From NCBI RefSeq assembly GCF_000003605.2, contig NW_003155740.1:261257-300152 (forward strand): DNA of 38,896 nucleotides. The letters run 5' to 3'. The notes below the pieces were generated by a model, which saw only the letters and a list, made by a program, of their open reading frames with translations, was not told where the DNA came from and did no database searches. Shown piece by piece: positions 15,761 to 27,800 of this stretch (positions are counted from its first letter, which is position 1; every line of letters starts with the position of its first letter). This stretch comes from Saccoglossus kowalevskii (Eukaryota; Hemichordata; Enteropneusta; Harrimaniidae). Both the position numbers and the translations under genes were made by a program.

Positions 15761-16861
15761 CTTCCTTTAAAAATAATAACTGCTTACCACGTACAGTTAC
15801 ATGGTTTATATCAATTGCAATGGAGTACTGTCAGCACACTACCATTTAACATACGAACCACTAAGGTTACTCGGATACAATATGATGGTTTCATGAATTA
15901 TGTGTGAACAGTTTTTCAATTTGAAGTATGTTGATTAAATAAGGTGATATTCATGTAATAATCGATTAATACTAATTCAGGCCTGTCAATTGTTTGCCGG
16001 TAAGAAGCAAGCGTCGACACAAGAGCCATTCACCGAAGCAGGGTCGTGTTCTGATCCTAACTGAGGTCAAAACTTACAAATAATTGGGCCTAGCTTATGT
16101 GAGTTTGCGTAACGCCGGCTAAAGGGGAGGCAATAGTCAAATTAATTCACCTAATATAAATGCGACTTTAGGAAACATTGTGTAAGGTTCGATTCTGTTG
16201 GTGCGATTCTGGTTGAAACCAGAATAGCGAATTAAATTACCATGTGATAGAGCAACTATCGCATTCATTCCCAAACATGAATAAGGTTTCTGTGTTCACA
16301 TTTTTAGCAATAAAACAAGAGTCGGGAAAGATAAGTGACACATTGTCAACTAGGTCAATGTATGTATAAGGCTTCCAGTTACTTTTGTTTGTTATTTTGG
16401 GTACTTGCCTTAAAATTTGAATAATGGCTTTATATATCTACATCGGATTGTAATCCGATTGAACAACACTGGTCTGCAACATACACATTGCTGTAATGAA
16501 CGGTGGCATCTAACATCTTGTTCCCATGAATGAGTTTCAAGATAGTTTGTCTAATTTTCTCAAGACTTTCAAGTTGTTCTTTGCAACCTCGACAACGGCG
16601 TGACAAGTTCTCCATTGCAATAGTGGTTGAAACGGGACACATTTGAATCAATTAGGTAACGTTGAAAAGTTTCATTTCTATAACATATTGACAACAAATT
16701 TCATTTCTGGTACCCAAAGAGATCTCATAGCATATTTGCAAAAGTATTTATCCCCCAAAACGGAAATATAATGTGCAAAATATGCTACAAAGGTGGTTGA
16801 AAACAAACCCTATTGAATAGATTAGATAACATAACATTTACTAACTAACTGACAGAGGATT
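15761..16861. other. Convergent intergenic region between carboxylesterase and RICTOR
   Basis: Both neighbours transcribe into this stretch. A 73-codon minus-strand open frame (16430-16651) with a CxxC and a helical segment is the only coding-like item; it overlaps an 18-base near-palindrome at 16442-16459. No RNA gene was recognised. Confidence 0.5.
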
Positions 16862-19350
16862 TTTATTCAAAGACAGCATTTCCACTACACTACTGGAAAA
16901 CACCACTACACAACTGGAAAATATTCTTGTCCAGATTTAACCAAAATCTCGCCACAAATGCCTAAAATTCGGCGAGGGTAACAGTTCATGGTTGTCAATC
17001 ATTCGAATGTGCATTTGACTTGCACAACAATACAACTGATGCATTTCACTGAGGAAGCTATCACATGACCACAAAACATTCACTATCTCCAAGATTCTTC
17101 TATTGGCTAATCAAGCCTACTTCTCAAATCTGTATTAAAAAGACAAAGATAGTAGTATTTGATCAAAAATGCTGTGAACATATCTCTTGAACCACATTAA
17201 GTAAAATAAATTGTCAACCATTTTGAATCTGATCTGTTGAACAAAATGACATGTACAAAGAAAGGCCAAATGTTCATTTCTTCGATAGCCAATCATTCAT
17301 GACTGAGAATTGTAGGAAAGGTTGATGTACTAAAATGACCAACAGTCATCTAACTAGAATTAGATCATCAAGAAATGATATATAAAATGAATATATGTGA
17401 CGTTAAGGCACGTCTGAGCCCGAGTCTTCATAATCACACAAACTTTGGTTGAACACTCAAATTTACTGCATCAACTATAGGATAAGGTATTCCCAAAGTG
17501 ACCCAAATATGACCATACACCCATCACATGCACCACAACACAAAATAAATGATTACAATAACGGTTAGCTTGTTTAGAGACAATATATTTATTTAAATTT
17601 CATTTCGGACAAATTGGTCCATGATTTTTTTTACATGTTTGACATTACATGCTTTTTTTACTTATTTGAATATATCGATCTTGTTGATGTCAGACTTTGA
17701 AAAAAATCAACAGCGGTAGAAAGTTTCTGCACGGATGTCATGTTGAATTAAAAACATATCCTGTTGTTGGTTTAATTAGCAAATAGATATTGTGTCATGA
17801 TAAATCAGTCTTCATGAACTATTTACAACAGAAAGTTATAATACATAATAATAATAATTTTGTACAAGTAGTTATTCAAATACAATTCTTTTTACTCTCA
17901 TTGTTTGTACCTAGGTACAATTTTTTTAATTAAATCATATGCCACAAAAATGCAATCTGAAATGACATGCATTTCTTGCCTCATCAGATTTTATAAATAA
18001 CTTCCAGAATACACTAACCTAGAGATCACAAGATAAAGTAATTGGTGGTGGCGGCCTTCTTGACATCAGAAAGAGGCTAGTATGTTCTTTAGAGGCCATT
18101 TTGATTTCACAATGAAGCTCTAAGCTTGGTAGCCATTTCGATATCAGAATGAGGCTACCTGGTCATGGCAATCATTTTAATATGCGAAAAAGACGTTGTA
18201 TTGGTGGATTTCATAGCAGAGTGAGGGGACAATCACAGGTCATTTTGATATCATAATCATGATCAATTGAGCTTGTGGGCCCCAATACCCATTTTCATAA
18301 CAGAATAAAGCTTAAAAGCATTTTGATGAATCAAGTTATGAAAAGAATATAAACTAAAAATGCAGAAAGGGAGATCTGCCGAGCAATTATCAGTTTCAGA
18401 CAGATTGACATTACTCAAGTACCTTAGCTACAGTATGATGCAGAATATTCATTAATTAAAAATTAAACATACTAATATGGGTGAAAATTATCAGAAGGTA
18501 AGCACACATACAAAATAATTTAAAATGTTAGAAATGACAATGTAGTTCTCCTTCAATTTTCTCAGTATAAATTAAAAATATAATAAATGTGCAGCCATAC
18601 TTACATATCAGGAAACCATTCAATTGCAGAAAGTGACAGCAATCTCGAGATTTGTTGCAGTAATAAGAATTCTGGATTGTTCAAAATGAATTTAATTCAG
18701 TGATTGGCTTTGTTAATGTAAAAAAATGAGCCGATGATAAAGAGATTCACTCACCATGTATAGTTGTATTGAATTAACTTTCACAAGGAAAGAAACACGA
18801 TGAGTCTACTAAAACATGCTGTTATTACATGTTGAACAAAGTGGATTATTTTTTCATTATTTCATTGAATACTTGTATTAATAATCAATTCAACAATTAT
18901 GGTGTTATCTTTAAGCTGTAGACCAAAAGTTCATGCATTGCTACACTACACAGTTACGAAGTTGTTGTTGGTTCCCACAAATAAAAATGGATGATCTGGA
19001 GAGTTGTACATTACATCTCCATCCAGTTTTAACAGTGAGAAATGCTTCAAGCATTTCGATCAAGGTAGGAAATGTCTGACCTAAATATTTTGTGAATGGT
19101 GTGGATTTTACATTTGGTTTCAGTCACATTTTTGATGTCAAGATGCACCAGCTTTGGTCACAATTATTCCATATAAATGTAATTGTTCTACCAGTACATA
19201 CTGCTTGATGTTGTCAAGCAAAAAATGATCATGGCTGCAGATCCATCTAATGAAAACATGCACACTGCATTCATAAAAAGCACCAGGCTCCAAAATACAT
19301 TAACAGTGTATTTTGGGAATTTCATAATTGTCACAATATTGTCCATGTGT
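16862..19350 (-). other. Probable long 3' UTR of RICTOR
   Basis: The 2.5 kb downstream of the RICTOR stop on the minus strand is AT-rich, without exons or splice logic. An AATAAA in transcript sense lies at 16862-16867, and others lie nearer the stop, so the true end is uncertain. Vertebrate RICTOR also has a multi-kilobase 3' UTR, which makes this reading plausible but not proven. Confidence 0.4.
18040..18330. repeat. Degenerate tandem repeat in the RICTOR 3' region
   Basis: Four or five diverged units containing variants of CATTTTGATATCAGAATGA followed by an AGGCT-like word recur roughly every 55-65 bases. Copies are too diverged to set exact borders by eye. Confidence 0.5.
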
Positions 19351-21805
19351 TCAAAGAATTGTTTCATTTTCCATTTTGGCCATCTCAGCTTCCGTTATTT
19401 GCAATATTGCTCTGGCGTCAGCATACATCTGTAAAAACAATTGTTTCCTGAGTGTCAAGATCAATAAACATTCTGATGAATTATTTGAATTAACAAAAGT
19501 TCGAATGACCAAATTGAAATGGCTATAATTTCTATGCACACATATAACTATAATTAGTCAGCTGAAAAATAAGGTATTTTTAAAGCTTTATAAATTACAG
19601 ATATTCTAGAAAATTAGTTTTGCGCAATAATACACAGATTATTAATAATAATATAATGGATAGTTTTCAAGGGACATCATTCAAATCTTTTTTCAGCAAA
19701 ACAACTTTAAAAAGTTCATTAGCGATTCTGAAATTTGTTTTAGAATATGTTAACTGTGGAAGATACTGTCCCTGTGTATCCTAATAAGACATAACAAAAA
19801 ATGTCACATGCGACTGAGATGACATATCTTCGTAAAATGACAGGTATGATGCAACAAGAGGAATAGCTTGGAATTTATTTATCAGATACATTGTACATTA
19901 CCTCACTAAATACCATATCTTGAAAAAGTTCTTGTACGAATCTCCGAGCACCTAGTCTAAACGAGTAGTTGCCCAGTATATCAGCAATGTCTGAATACAA
20001 ACATACATCCTGAAAGGCATTTGGAAAACGCTCCTTCAAACTGAAATCAAACATGATAATGATATTAATAAGACATATAGAGTAAAGCATAGTCAAGTTA
20101 ATTTATAGTTTTAAAATTAGGTAACATTTGCTATAAAATGGAATTAAGTGGTAACATGTGCTATAAAATGGCATAACGGGTCATTCTGTACTATAAAATG
20201 GCAGAAAGCAGCGTAATACTGGTAGAAGACAGAAAATTAATCAGAAGGTGTGCAATATATGGAGATCAAACATCATCACAGAAATAGTACAATAAGACTT
20301 TTTACAAGTCAGGATCTGTAGTACTAGAAAAGACATGGGCAAATAAAAAGGGAGGGATGGCTGTTAATAAATTGATAAAAGTAACAAACCTGAGAAGTCC
20401 TTGCTCCTGGGCTTTCATTGCCACTGAACTACTCAGATTAACAACTAGTCTCACAATCTCCTTCTTTATTAAAGATCTTCCGAGTGGACTGTCTTCTGTC
20501 AGCTTCTTGAACGCTGGTGTTGAATCATCACTACTTGCACTAGACGGGGTCATGTCGCTACTGCAAGGTGATTTCGTGAGAGACAACGATTTGACTAACG
20601 AGGACTGTGGTGTCGTTCCTGAGCTAGGTTCTGCATAATGTTCTGCTGAAGATGGTAAAACGCTATCATCAGCCTCACTTAATGCTCGCAGACGTCCAAT
20701 ATCTGAACAAGAAAAATAATTATTAAAAATAAGAAAAAGATAAAAAATTACATTTTGGTGTACTGAATAATGATAAAAGGTTGAAAAAATTTAATAAATT
20801 AATTAAATAATTTATTCAATATTTCATTAAATACTGTAAAATACTTTATTTTTGCTTGGAATTAATTTTTGCTATTTTCACTGAAGGAATGATTCAGTGA
20901 AAATAAAATCAAGCGAATATACTTCTCAAAAATCAGTGAAAATAAATTCCACACAAAACACACAGGAATTATTTCCAGCTAAAATGAAGTGTTCTATAGT
21001 AATACATAGCACACATAATGGATGAGGTATGTATTAAGGCCAATTAATATCTTGTATGCATTTTCGTAAGATATTCTAAGCAAAGTGCATATCAAATTGT
21101 ATGAATATTTAATAAAACACAAACTGATCATTTTCACGACTTCTATGAAGTGTGCAATTTTTGATAAGGAATTAACTATTGGCTAAGTATACAGGTAGCA
21201 AATAACTAAAAGTCCAAAGAAACAATTTTTTTTGCATATCTAAACTAGTTTGCTGAATTATGTGTAACTGTTTTTTGTATTACGTATTTTGACAAATGTT
21301 CCATTCAAATGGGCACTAGAGTTGAGCTCAACAATATGGGAAAATCAATCTAGCCATAAAAATAAGTTTGTGCATCCATTCTTTTCTTTTCATTTTTACC
21401 ACTTACTTAATGGAACATTGCAATCAGTAAAATTTTGAAAATTAGTGGTAGTATACATGTATCAGCATAGATAAATTGCAAAATGAATTGTCAGTTAGTA
21501 CCTGCTGTGTATTCTTCTATCGTCACGGCAAAGCTCTTGATCCTGACCTTTGTACACAGTAAGCATTTGTCAATGGCATGAGCTTCAAAACCGCTTTCCA
21601 TCCGTGAGATTTTTCGCTCTCTGACCTGTTGACGTAAAGTTTCTGCTGCTTGTGTGAGACTAAATTGTGGTGCCATTGATGTAGTTGTGGAAACTTGAGC
21701 ATCAACAGATGTCAGGCATTTTTCTGATACAGGGGATAATACAGAGAGTGGTCCTCCATGTCGATGGATTCCTGATGAAGTGATTTTGCTTGGTGGATCA
21801 TCAAC
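19351..21805 (-). CDS. RICTOR: RICTOR C-terminal domain exons
   Basis: Four last exons: 21805-21502, 20702-20390, 20040-19902 and 19428-19351. They include 'AIDKCLLCTKVRI', whose CxxC aligns with human 'DNCLYCVCIEI', and the block 'KKEIVRLVVNLSSSV' through 'FPNAFQDVCLYSDI' to 'FRLGARRFVQELFQDM', the most conserved C-terminal part. The final exon encodes 25 residues ending MAKMENETIL. It is shorter than the human tail by about ten residues and is rich in charged residues. Confidence 0.95.
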
Positions 21806-24800
21806 CTATAACACATAAAGTTGAACTGAAGTCTTCAATTTAAAAATCAATGTCATCAAAAAAACTCATATACAGCTTATAATGGATCCTAAAAAAAAGT
21901 TCTTTGAAGTCAAGCTGTAGAAAAACAGCTCTCATTTTATGTTAGCTGTGAGTTCAGAGCTATTGTTGTGTTGGTTTTTAGTTTTTATGATAGTATTTTA
22001 GTCATTTCTGGTCCTTAAAGTTATTATTTTCAGTTATTGTGATTTTATCCACACAGAAGATCTATGGTTCTTCACATAGATGGTTACCGCAGGATTTATG
22101 TTCGAGGGGAGAAAAAACATCAAACCAATCATTTTTTTGTCAGTTTTTGCTCTGGTGACATTATCAATTAGTGACAGTATTGATGGTGTGATGTGATAAA
22201 AATGGTGTTACGATACTTTTTTCAAATTTAATTTGCGATACCACACATGTTTGCATTACGCAAATCAATATGAAAAACTATTATTATAGCAATTTTGTGC
22301 TAATAAATTTCTAACACAACAACTTTAAGTAACCAAATGTATCAGAAATTACTAAAATACCATAACACAGACTAAAGACCAACACAAGTAGAGCTATGGA
22401 TCTACATCTAATTATGTTCAAGTTAATTCTTTTTTCATGGACTTCTAGGTGACTATGATTACAATGTATAAAATTATATTACTAGGCATGCTACAGCAAG
22501 AAATTGTAAATTGTGTTTGTGGGAAACTAACTAACTAACAACCCATGACTTGACATGGGGCTTTAAATTCAGTAAAAGGGATTTTTATGATTGTAATGGT
22601 TAGATGCTATAGGTTTTACACTAAAAAATAACTAGTCTCCAGGGAGGTTTAGATATCCTCAATGTTATCAACTCAATGTTTTTGCCACTGAGTTAATAAG
22701 AATCTAATCATCTGAACGTAATCCATAGCTCAATTGGTTAGACTCCTCATGGTATTACATTCATTGATAATATCAAGCCTCCTGACTAGAAACACGTCAG
22801 CTGGTCAACTTTTGTTGAGTGACACAGTTCTAGTAACTTCTCATTACTGTGGCAAGAAATTAATACCATACACATAACTGTAAGAAAACACTGTGACAAT
22901 TAAAGCTCAAACCTCCAAAGACTGCATAACCCGCCCTGCTAGACACATACCTGAAATATCATATTGACATCTACTGGTAGACATAACCCTACATAATCAC
23001 CCCCACCACCACTGGTTGAGTGAGGTTTCTGAGTCAATGACCGGGACTTCTTAGTACTGTCTACGCTTTCCAAAGATGTTGTGCTACCTTCCCTGATAAA
23101 AGAAACAAACATAACTTGGTTACATGCAATACCCCACATATTTATATTACCCAAAAACTTTCATTACATGTATTCACTGACTTATTTGTCATACTGTATT
23201 GGTAGCCATAGAAACAGACATACAAGCCATACAATATAACATGGCTACCCCTTCATTTATTCAAGTTTAACACATCAGGATTTCTATACTGTCCACCATC
23301 TGAGTATTTCTGTCGTATTCTTTGAGCTTCATATTGATCTTTTTGCCATTGTACTATAATACAATTATTACAATTTTAGCATCCAATCAATACTCTAAAC
23401 AGAGAACAAAAATTGCATATCATAACCATATTATTTGCATATACAATGAGTCTCCTAAACAATTTGGCAATGGTGAGTTTCAGTATTTATTTATCTTATC
23501 ACTTTTTACCAAAAATGACAAAAATTAGATAAGTGAAGATATCATCACAATATGAACAAATCTGAGAGAGGTCTACCTGAGGTACCTATATGTATAGTAT
23601 CAAAGCAATCAGACTTGCGGTTTTTAACAAAAAGTCAAAAATATCACTTTTCACCAAAAATAACAAAAAATATTCACCAAAATTAGAGAATTAAAGGAAA
23701 CATCATGAAATGAACAAATCTAAGAGAACCCAGGGTACATATACACCAAGTATCAAAGCATTCAGGCTTGTAGTTTTCAAGTTGAAAAAGTAACAAGTTG
23801 ACTTAAAGGATGACAGAAAATCACTCATACGATAAGCTCCGCTCGACAATAAAAACAAAAGAGCTAAAAAGCTACATGTACCAGTAGTCAATTCAAACTT
23901 ACCCCAATGAAGCTAATCTTCCGGTGTATGTATTGCTTCTACCAAATCCCGCTTTCGGTGGACTGCACAGAGGAAAACCAGACCAGGATATGACGTCAAC
24001 ATTATCACTCATTGACTCAGCTCGAATTTTTTTCAAATTCTTAAGAGCCGCATATCCTTGCGCATCCCGCGTTGTTGTATACACTGCGTTAGCTTCAACA
24101 ATGGTACTTTTATTAGTATTAAGGTGAACGCCTGGTGGGAGAGTGAATGATTTCCCACCAGGGGGACTCAAACTTGTAATGGGGCTTGAAAAACGTCTCG
24201 TAAAACTGGGCGTTCGTTTCAAGTTCACCTGCTTCCTTGCAAAGTCTGAGGAATGAACAGTTTTAAAAGTTTGCAAACTACTTATTGTACTAACACTAGA
24301 GTTGCTTTCGGTTGTTAGTTCAAATGATGGGTTTGACTGAATAGAGTTTAACGAACTAATGCCACTCGTCACTGTCTCAGTGAAACTTTCACTACGACTC
24401 TTCGTATCGGTGCTGCCTCGTCCACTGCTTTCGTTGCTATTGCTACGATATTTGAAGCTTTGACTTCGCTGTTTAGGCAGAGTATTGCACTTGAAGTCAA
24501 CACTACTACTACTACGCAATTTTCCAGACATTTCCTCTGATACCATTTGAGTCCTACTGTCACTATTGCTGCGCAATTTGACTTCCCGAGTCGGGCTTCC
24601 ATGCATACTAGTACTTCGAAGAATCGGAGATGTTACATTGCGTTTCAATTTCCCTGCAGATTTAGATAGTTCTGAATCTCGCGGGATATCACGTTCCTTT
24701 GACATGGCTATGTACTTTCGTAACGCAGCATTATTTGTGCTTCTATTACGGTTATCTACATCAACTTGATAGAACGGGAAACCTAATTTATCCCTTATTG

Positions 24801-27800
24801 GTGATGTAGTACTCCCACCTGGAGATTTATCTGCTCCTTTCACTAAGTGATGCTCCCCATGTTCATTGATGTCAAGAAAGAATGTACTACTAGGACTGCC
24901 ATCTGAAGTCCTATCACCACTCCCCAAAAAAGGCACAGCATCCGAGTAATGAGGGCTTTCAATGTTGCTATGGATACTAGACATAGAAGGATAATCAGGG
25001 AGGAAACTTCCTCCTTTATCCAATAAATCATCGTCTTCTTCCACAACTGGCCAGATATCTTTACGACTATGCCGGACACTTTCCCATCCCAAAGATCGTA
25101 ACAGATCGGCTCCATTCTTTGTCTTGGCTATCATACCAAGCACATAGAAACATGTCCTAAAATGAAAAAAAATGAAAAAAGTCAGTTTTAAACATACTGG
25201 TACTTGACATTTACAATGAATATTATCATGGCAATCAATGCAAAAATTAATGGCAAATTATGGATTCTGAAACAAGAAATAAATGTATGGCCACTTTTTT
25301 TACAAATGGCATAATTACAAAAAAACATCATGTCATCATCTAAAAAAAGTAAATTATACATCAAAAAACATTATGTTATAGCATAGACATATTTCAATTT
25401 GCTACCAAATATTATTTTTCATTTTCATGTTATTTTCATGTTCTGAATGTGCAGACCTCAAAAATTGCACATCCTTGGGCTCATCTTCATGAATACATAC
25501 ATTTGCCTCTCAATCTGGGTGAATTCTTATGGAATTTTAGGGAAAAATGTCTTGCTGACATTATAACTCATATAGAGATGCAGCAAACTCATGAATACTT
25601 TTTTCATGCAGTTTTAAGAGGCCAAATAAAAATATTTCTGACTTTAGGTTTAGTATTTCAAACACCATACTGGTGACTTTTGAACTGTTTTCTAAACCTT
25701 TAACATGCAGAAAATCAAAAGGTGGATCACTAATGACAGCATATGCAGGGTACGTATGTTGTATCAGTCAATCAGACCAATCACATTGCTGAATTGGATA
25801 TCACAGTAATAATATTATAACATTACCCTCTGATTGAGTATATTTCACATTCTTCTGCTAATCTGATAATATCAGCTATTATCTCTTCTTGCAACAGTAG
25901 CTTAAGTCCCCAAATGGAACTTCCTATATGACCCTATTCAGCAAGAGAAATATATTTCATTTTGGTCAATAATTCTCAATGGCCATTTACATCTCATTGA
26001 GAGTGTAGGAGACAGATGACAGTGTTCCATTTACTATCATTGTGTTTACTGTACGTTACACCAACCAATGTAACCATGGAAACAGTGAATGTGATGACAG
26101 CAGAGAATGAAACATTTCAAATAAATATTATTATTATAACTATGTTTGGGGATAAATACAAGTCACATGGCTCTCTTGCCCTCAATGAGGTATCGGCAGC
26201 CATTCACGAATAAGTTTTATCACTATCAATGATCACTTCAAATTTCTGTACTACAATGTTCACATTGTCTGGGGTTACCAAGACTCACAACATGATATAT
26301 TTTGTTAATGATGCCAAAGTAGATGACCACAATAATCTTTAACAACATACATTTGTAATGTAAATGCACATGAAGGCTTGGTAACATAATGTCAATTCAC
26401 ATGAACCCTTGTTAATATGTCAATGCATATCAACGCTTGGTAACATAATGTCAATGCACATGAACTTTTGGTAACATAATGTCAATGCACATGAACTTTT
26501 GGTAACATAATATCAATGAACATAAACCCTTGGTAACATAATGTCAATGCACATGAACCCTTGGAAACAACATGTCAATGCACATGAACCATTGATAACA
26601 TAATGTCAATGCACATGAACCCTTGGAAACAAAATGTCAATGCACATGAACCCTTGCAAACATAATGTCAATGCACATGAACCCTTGAAAACATAATGTC
26701 AATGCACATGAACCATTGGAAACATAATGTCAATGCACATGAACCATTGGAAACAAAATGTAAATGCACATGAACCCTTAGAAACATAATGTCAATGCAC
26801 ATGAACCCTTGGAAACATGTCAATGCACATGAACCATTGATAACATAATGTCAATGCACATGGACCCTTGGAAACAAAATGTCAATGCACATGAACCCTT
26901 GGAAACATAATGTCAATGCACATGAACCCATGGAAACATAATGTCAATGCACATGAACCATTGATNNNNNNNNNNNNNNNNNNNNNNNNNNNNNNNNNNN
27001 NNNNNNNNNNNNNNNGTTAATTTAATGTCAATGCACATGAACCCTTGGTAACATAATGTCAATGCACATGAACCCTTGTTAATATAATGTCAATGCACAG
27101 AGATTGGAGCCAAACAATTACTGTCTCTACTTGTAATATTGTTTGTGGTTGAGAAAAGTCAACACCACTGTGCTAGTGTGGTAATCAAAAAATGCAGCTT
27201 TGTATCTCCTACTTACCAATCCCCATATAGCTGCCTTGAGATTCAAGATGCCTTCTTGATCTAGCTCAGGGTACCTCACAGATCGACTTAATTCAGGTAC
27301 AGCATCCTGTTGTTTTAAATTGAAAATATTCACATTGTTCACTCATCCATGATAGAAGAAGACAAATGACTTATGAAATGGAGTTATGAAGAATTATAAA
27401 TCCAATTGCAATGCTGAAAAATTAGTGGAAACCAAACAAAAACATGGTTGAGAAATGTTTTGGGTATTTGCATTTATATAGTTCATGATGAAGACATTGG
27501 AAAATGTAGCTATTCCTAAAATGAACTCATATGTATTACTTTATTTTTGGCTTCACAAACTTCAAAATTCAAAAACATGAATGATTTGAGAATTATCAAG
27601 TCAGAAAGTTTCAGAACCTAGTCCACAAACATTATTAATGCACACAAAATTATCAGTATTTTTTTATTAAAGTAATAAAACACCAGTAGTTTTCATTACC
27701 TGCTTGTCCAATAGATCAGAACCTGCTTTGTGTTGCACCAATTGACCATACAAATGTACAGGTACAAAGACATCCCGTTGCCTCTGTTTGGGTTCTGATG

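Noticed and set aside
22719-22795. Functional tRNA gene
   Set aside because: The A-box is good, but the acceptor stem does not pair and the B-box is degraded.
26016-26213. 65-codon plus-strand frame with a signal-peptide-like start
   Set aside because: Intronic position within RICTOR, no downstream domain, no supporting exon structure.
26340-27100. Regular repeats considered as a CRISPR array
   Set aside because: Head-to-tail 31-bp units without unique spacers in a eukaryotic intron are a minisatellite. The 44-bp array at 35752-36160 fails for the same reason.
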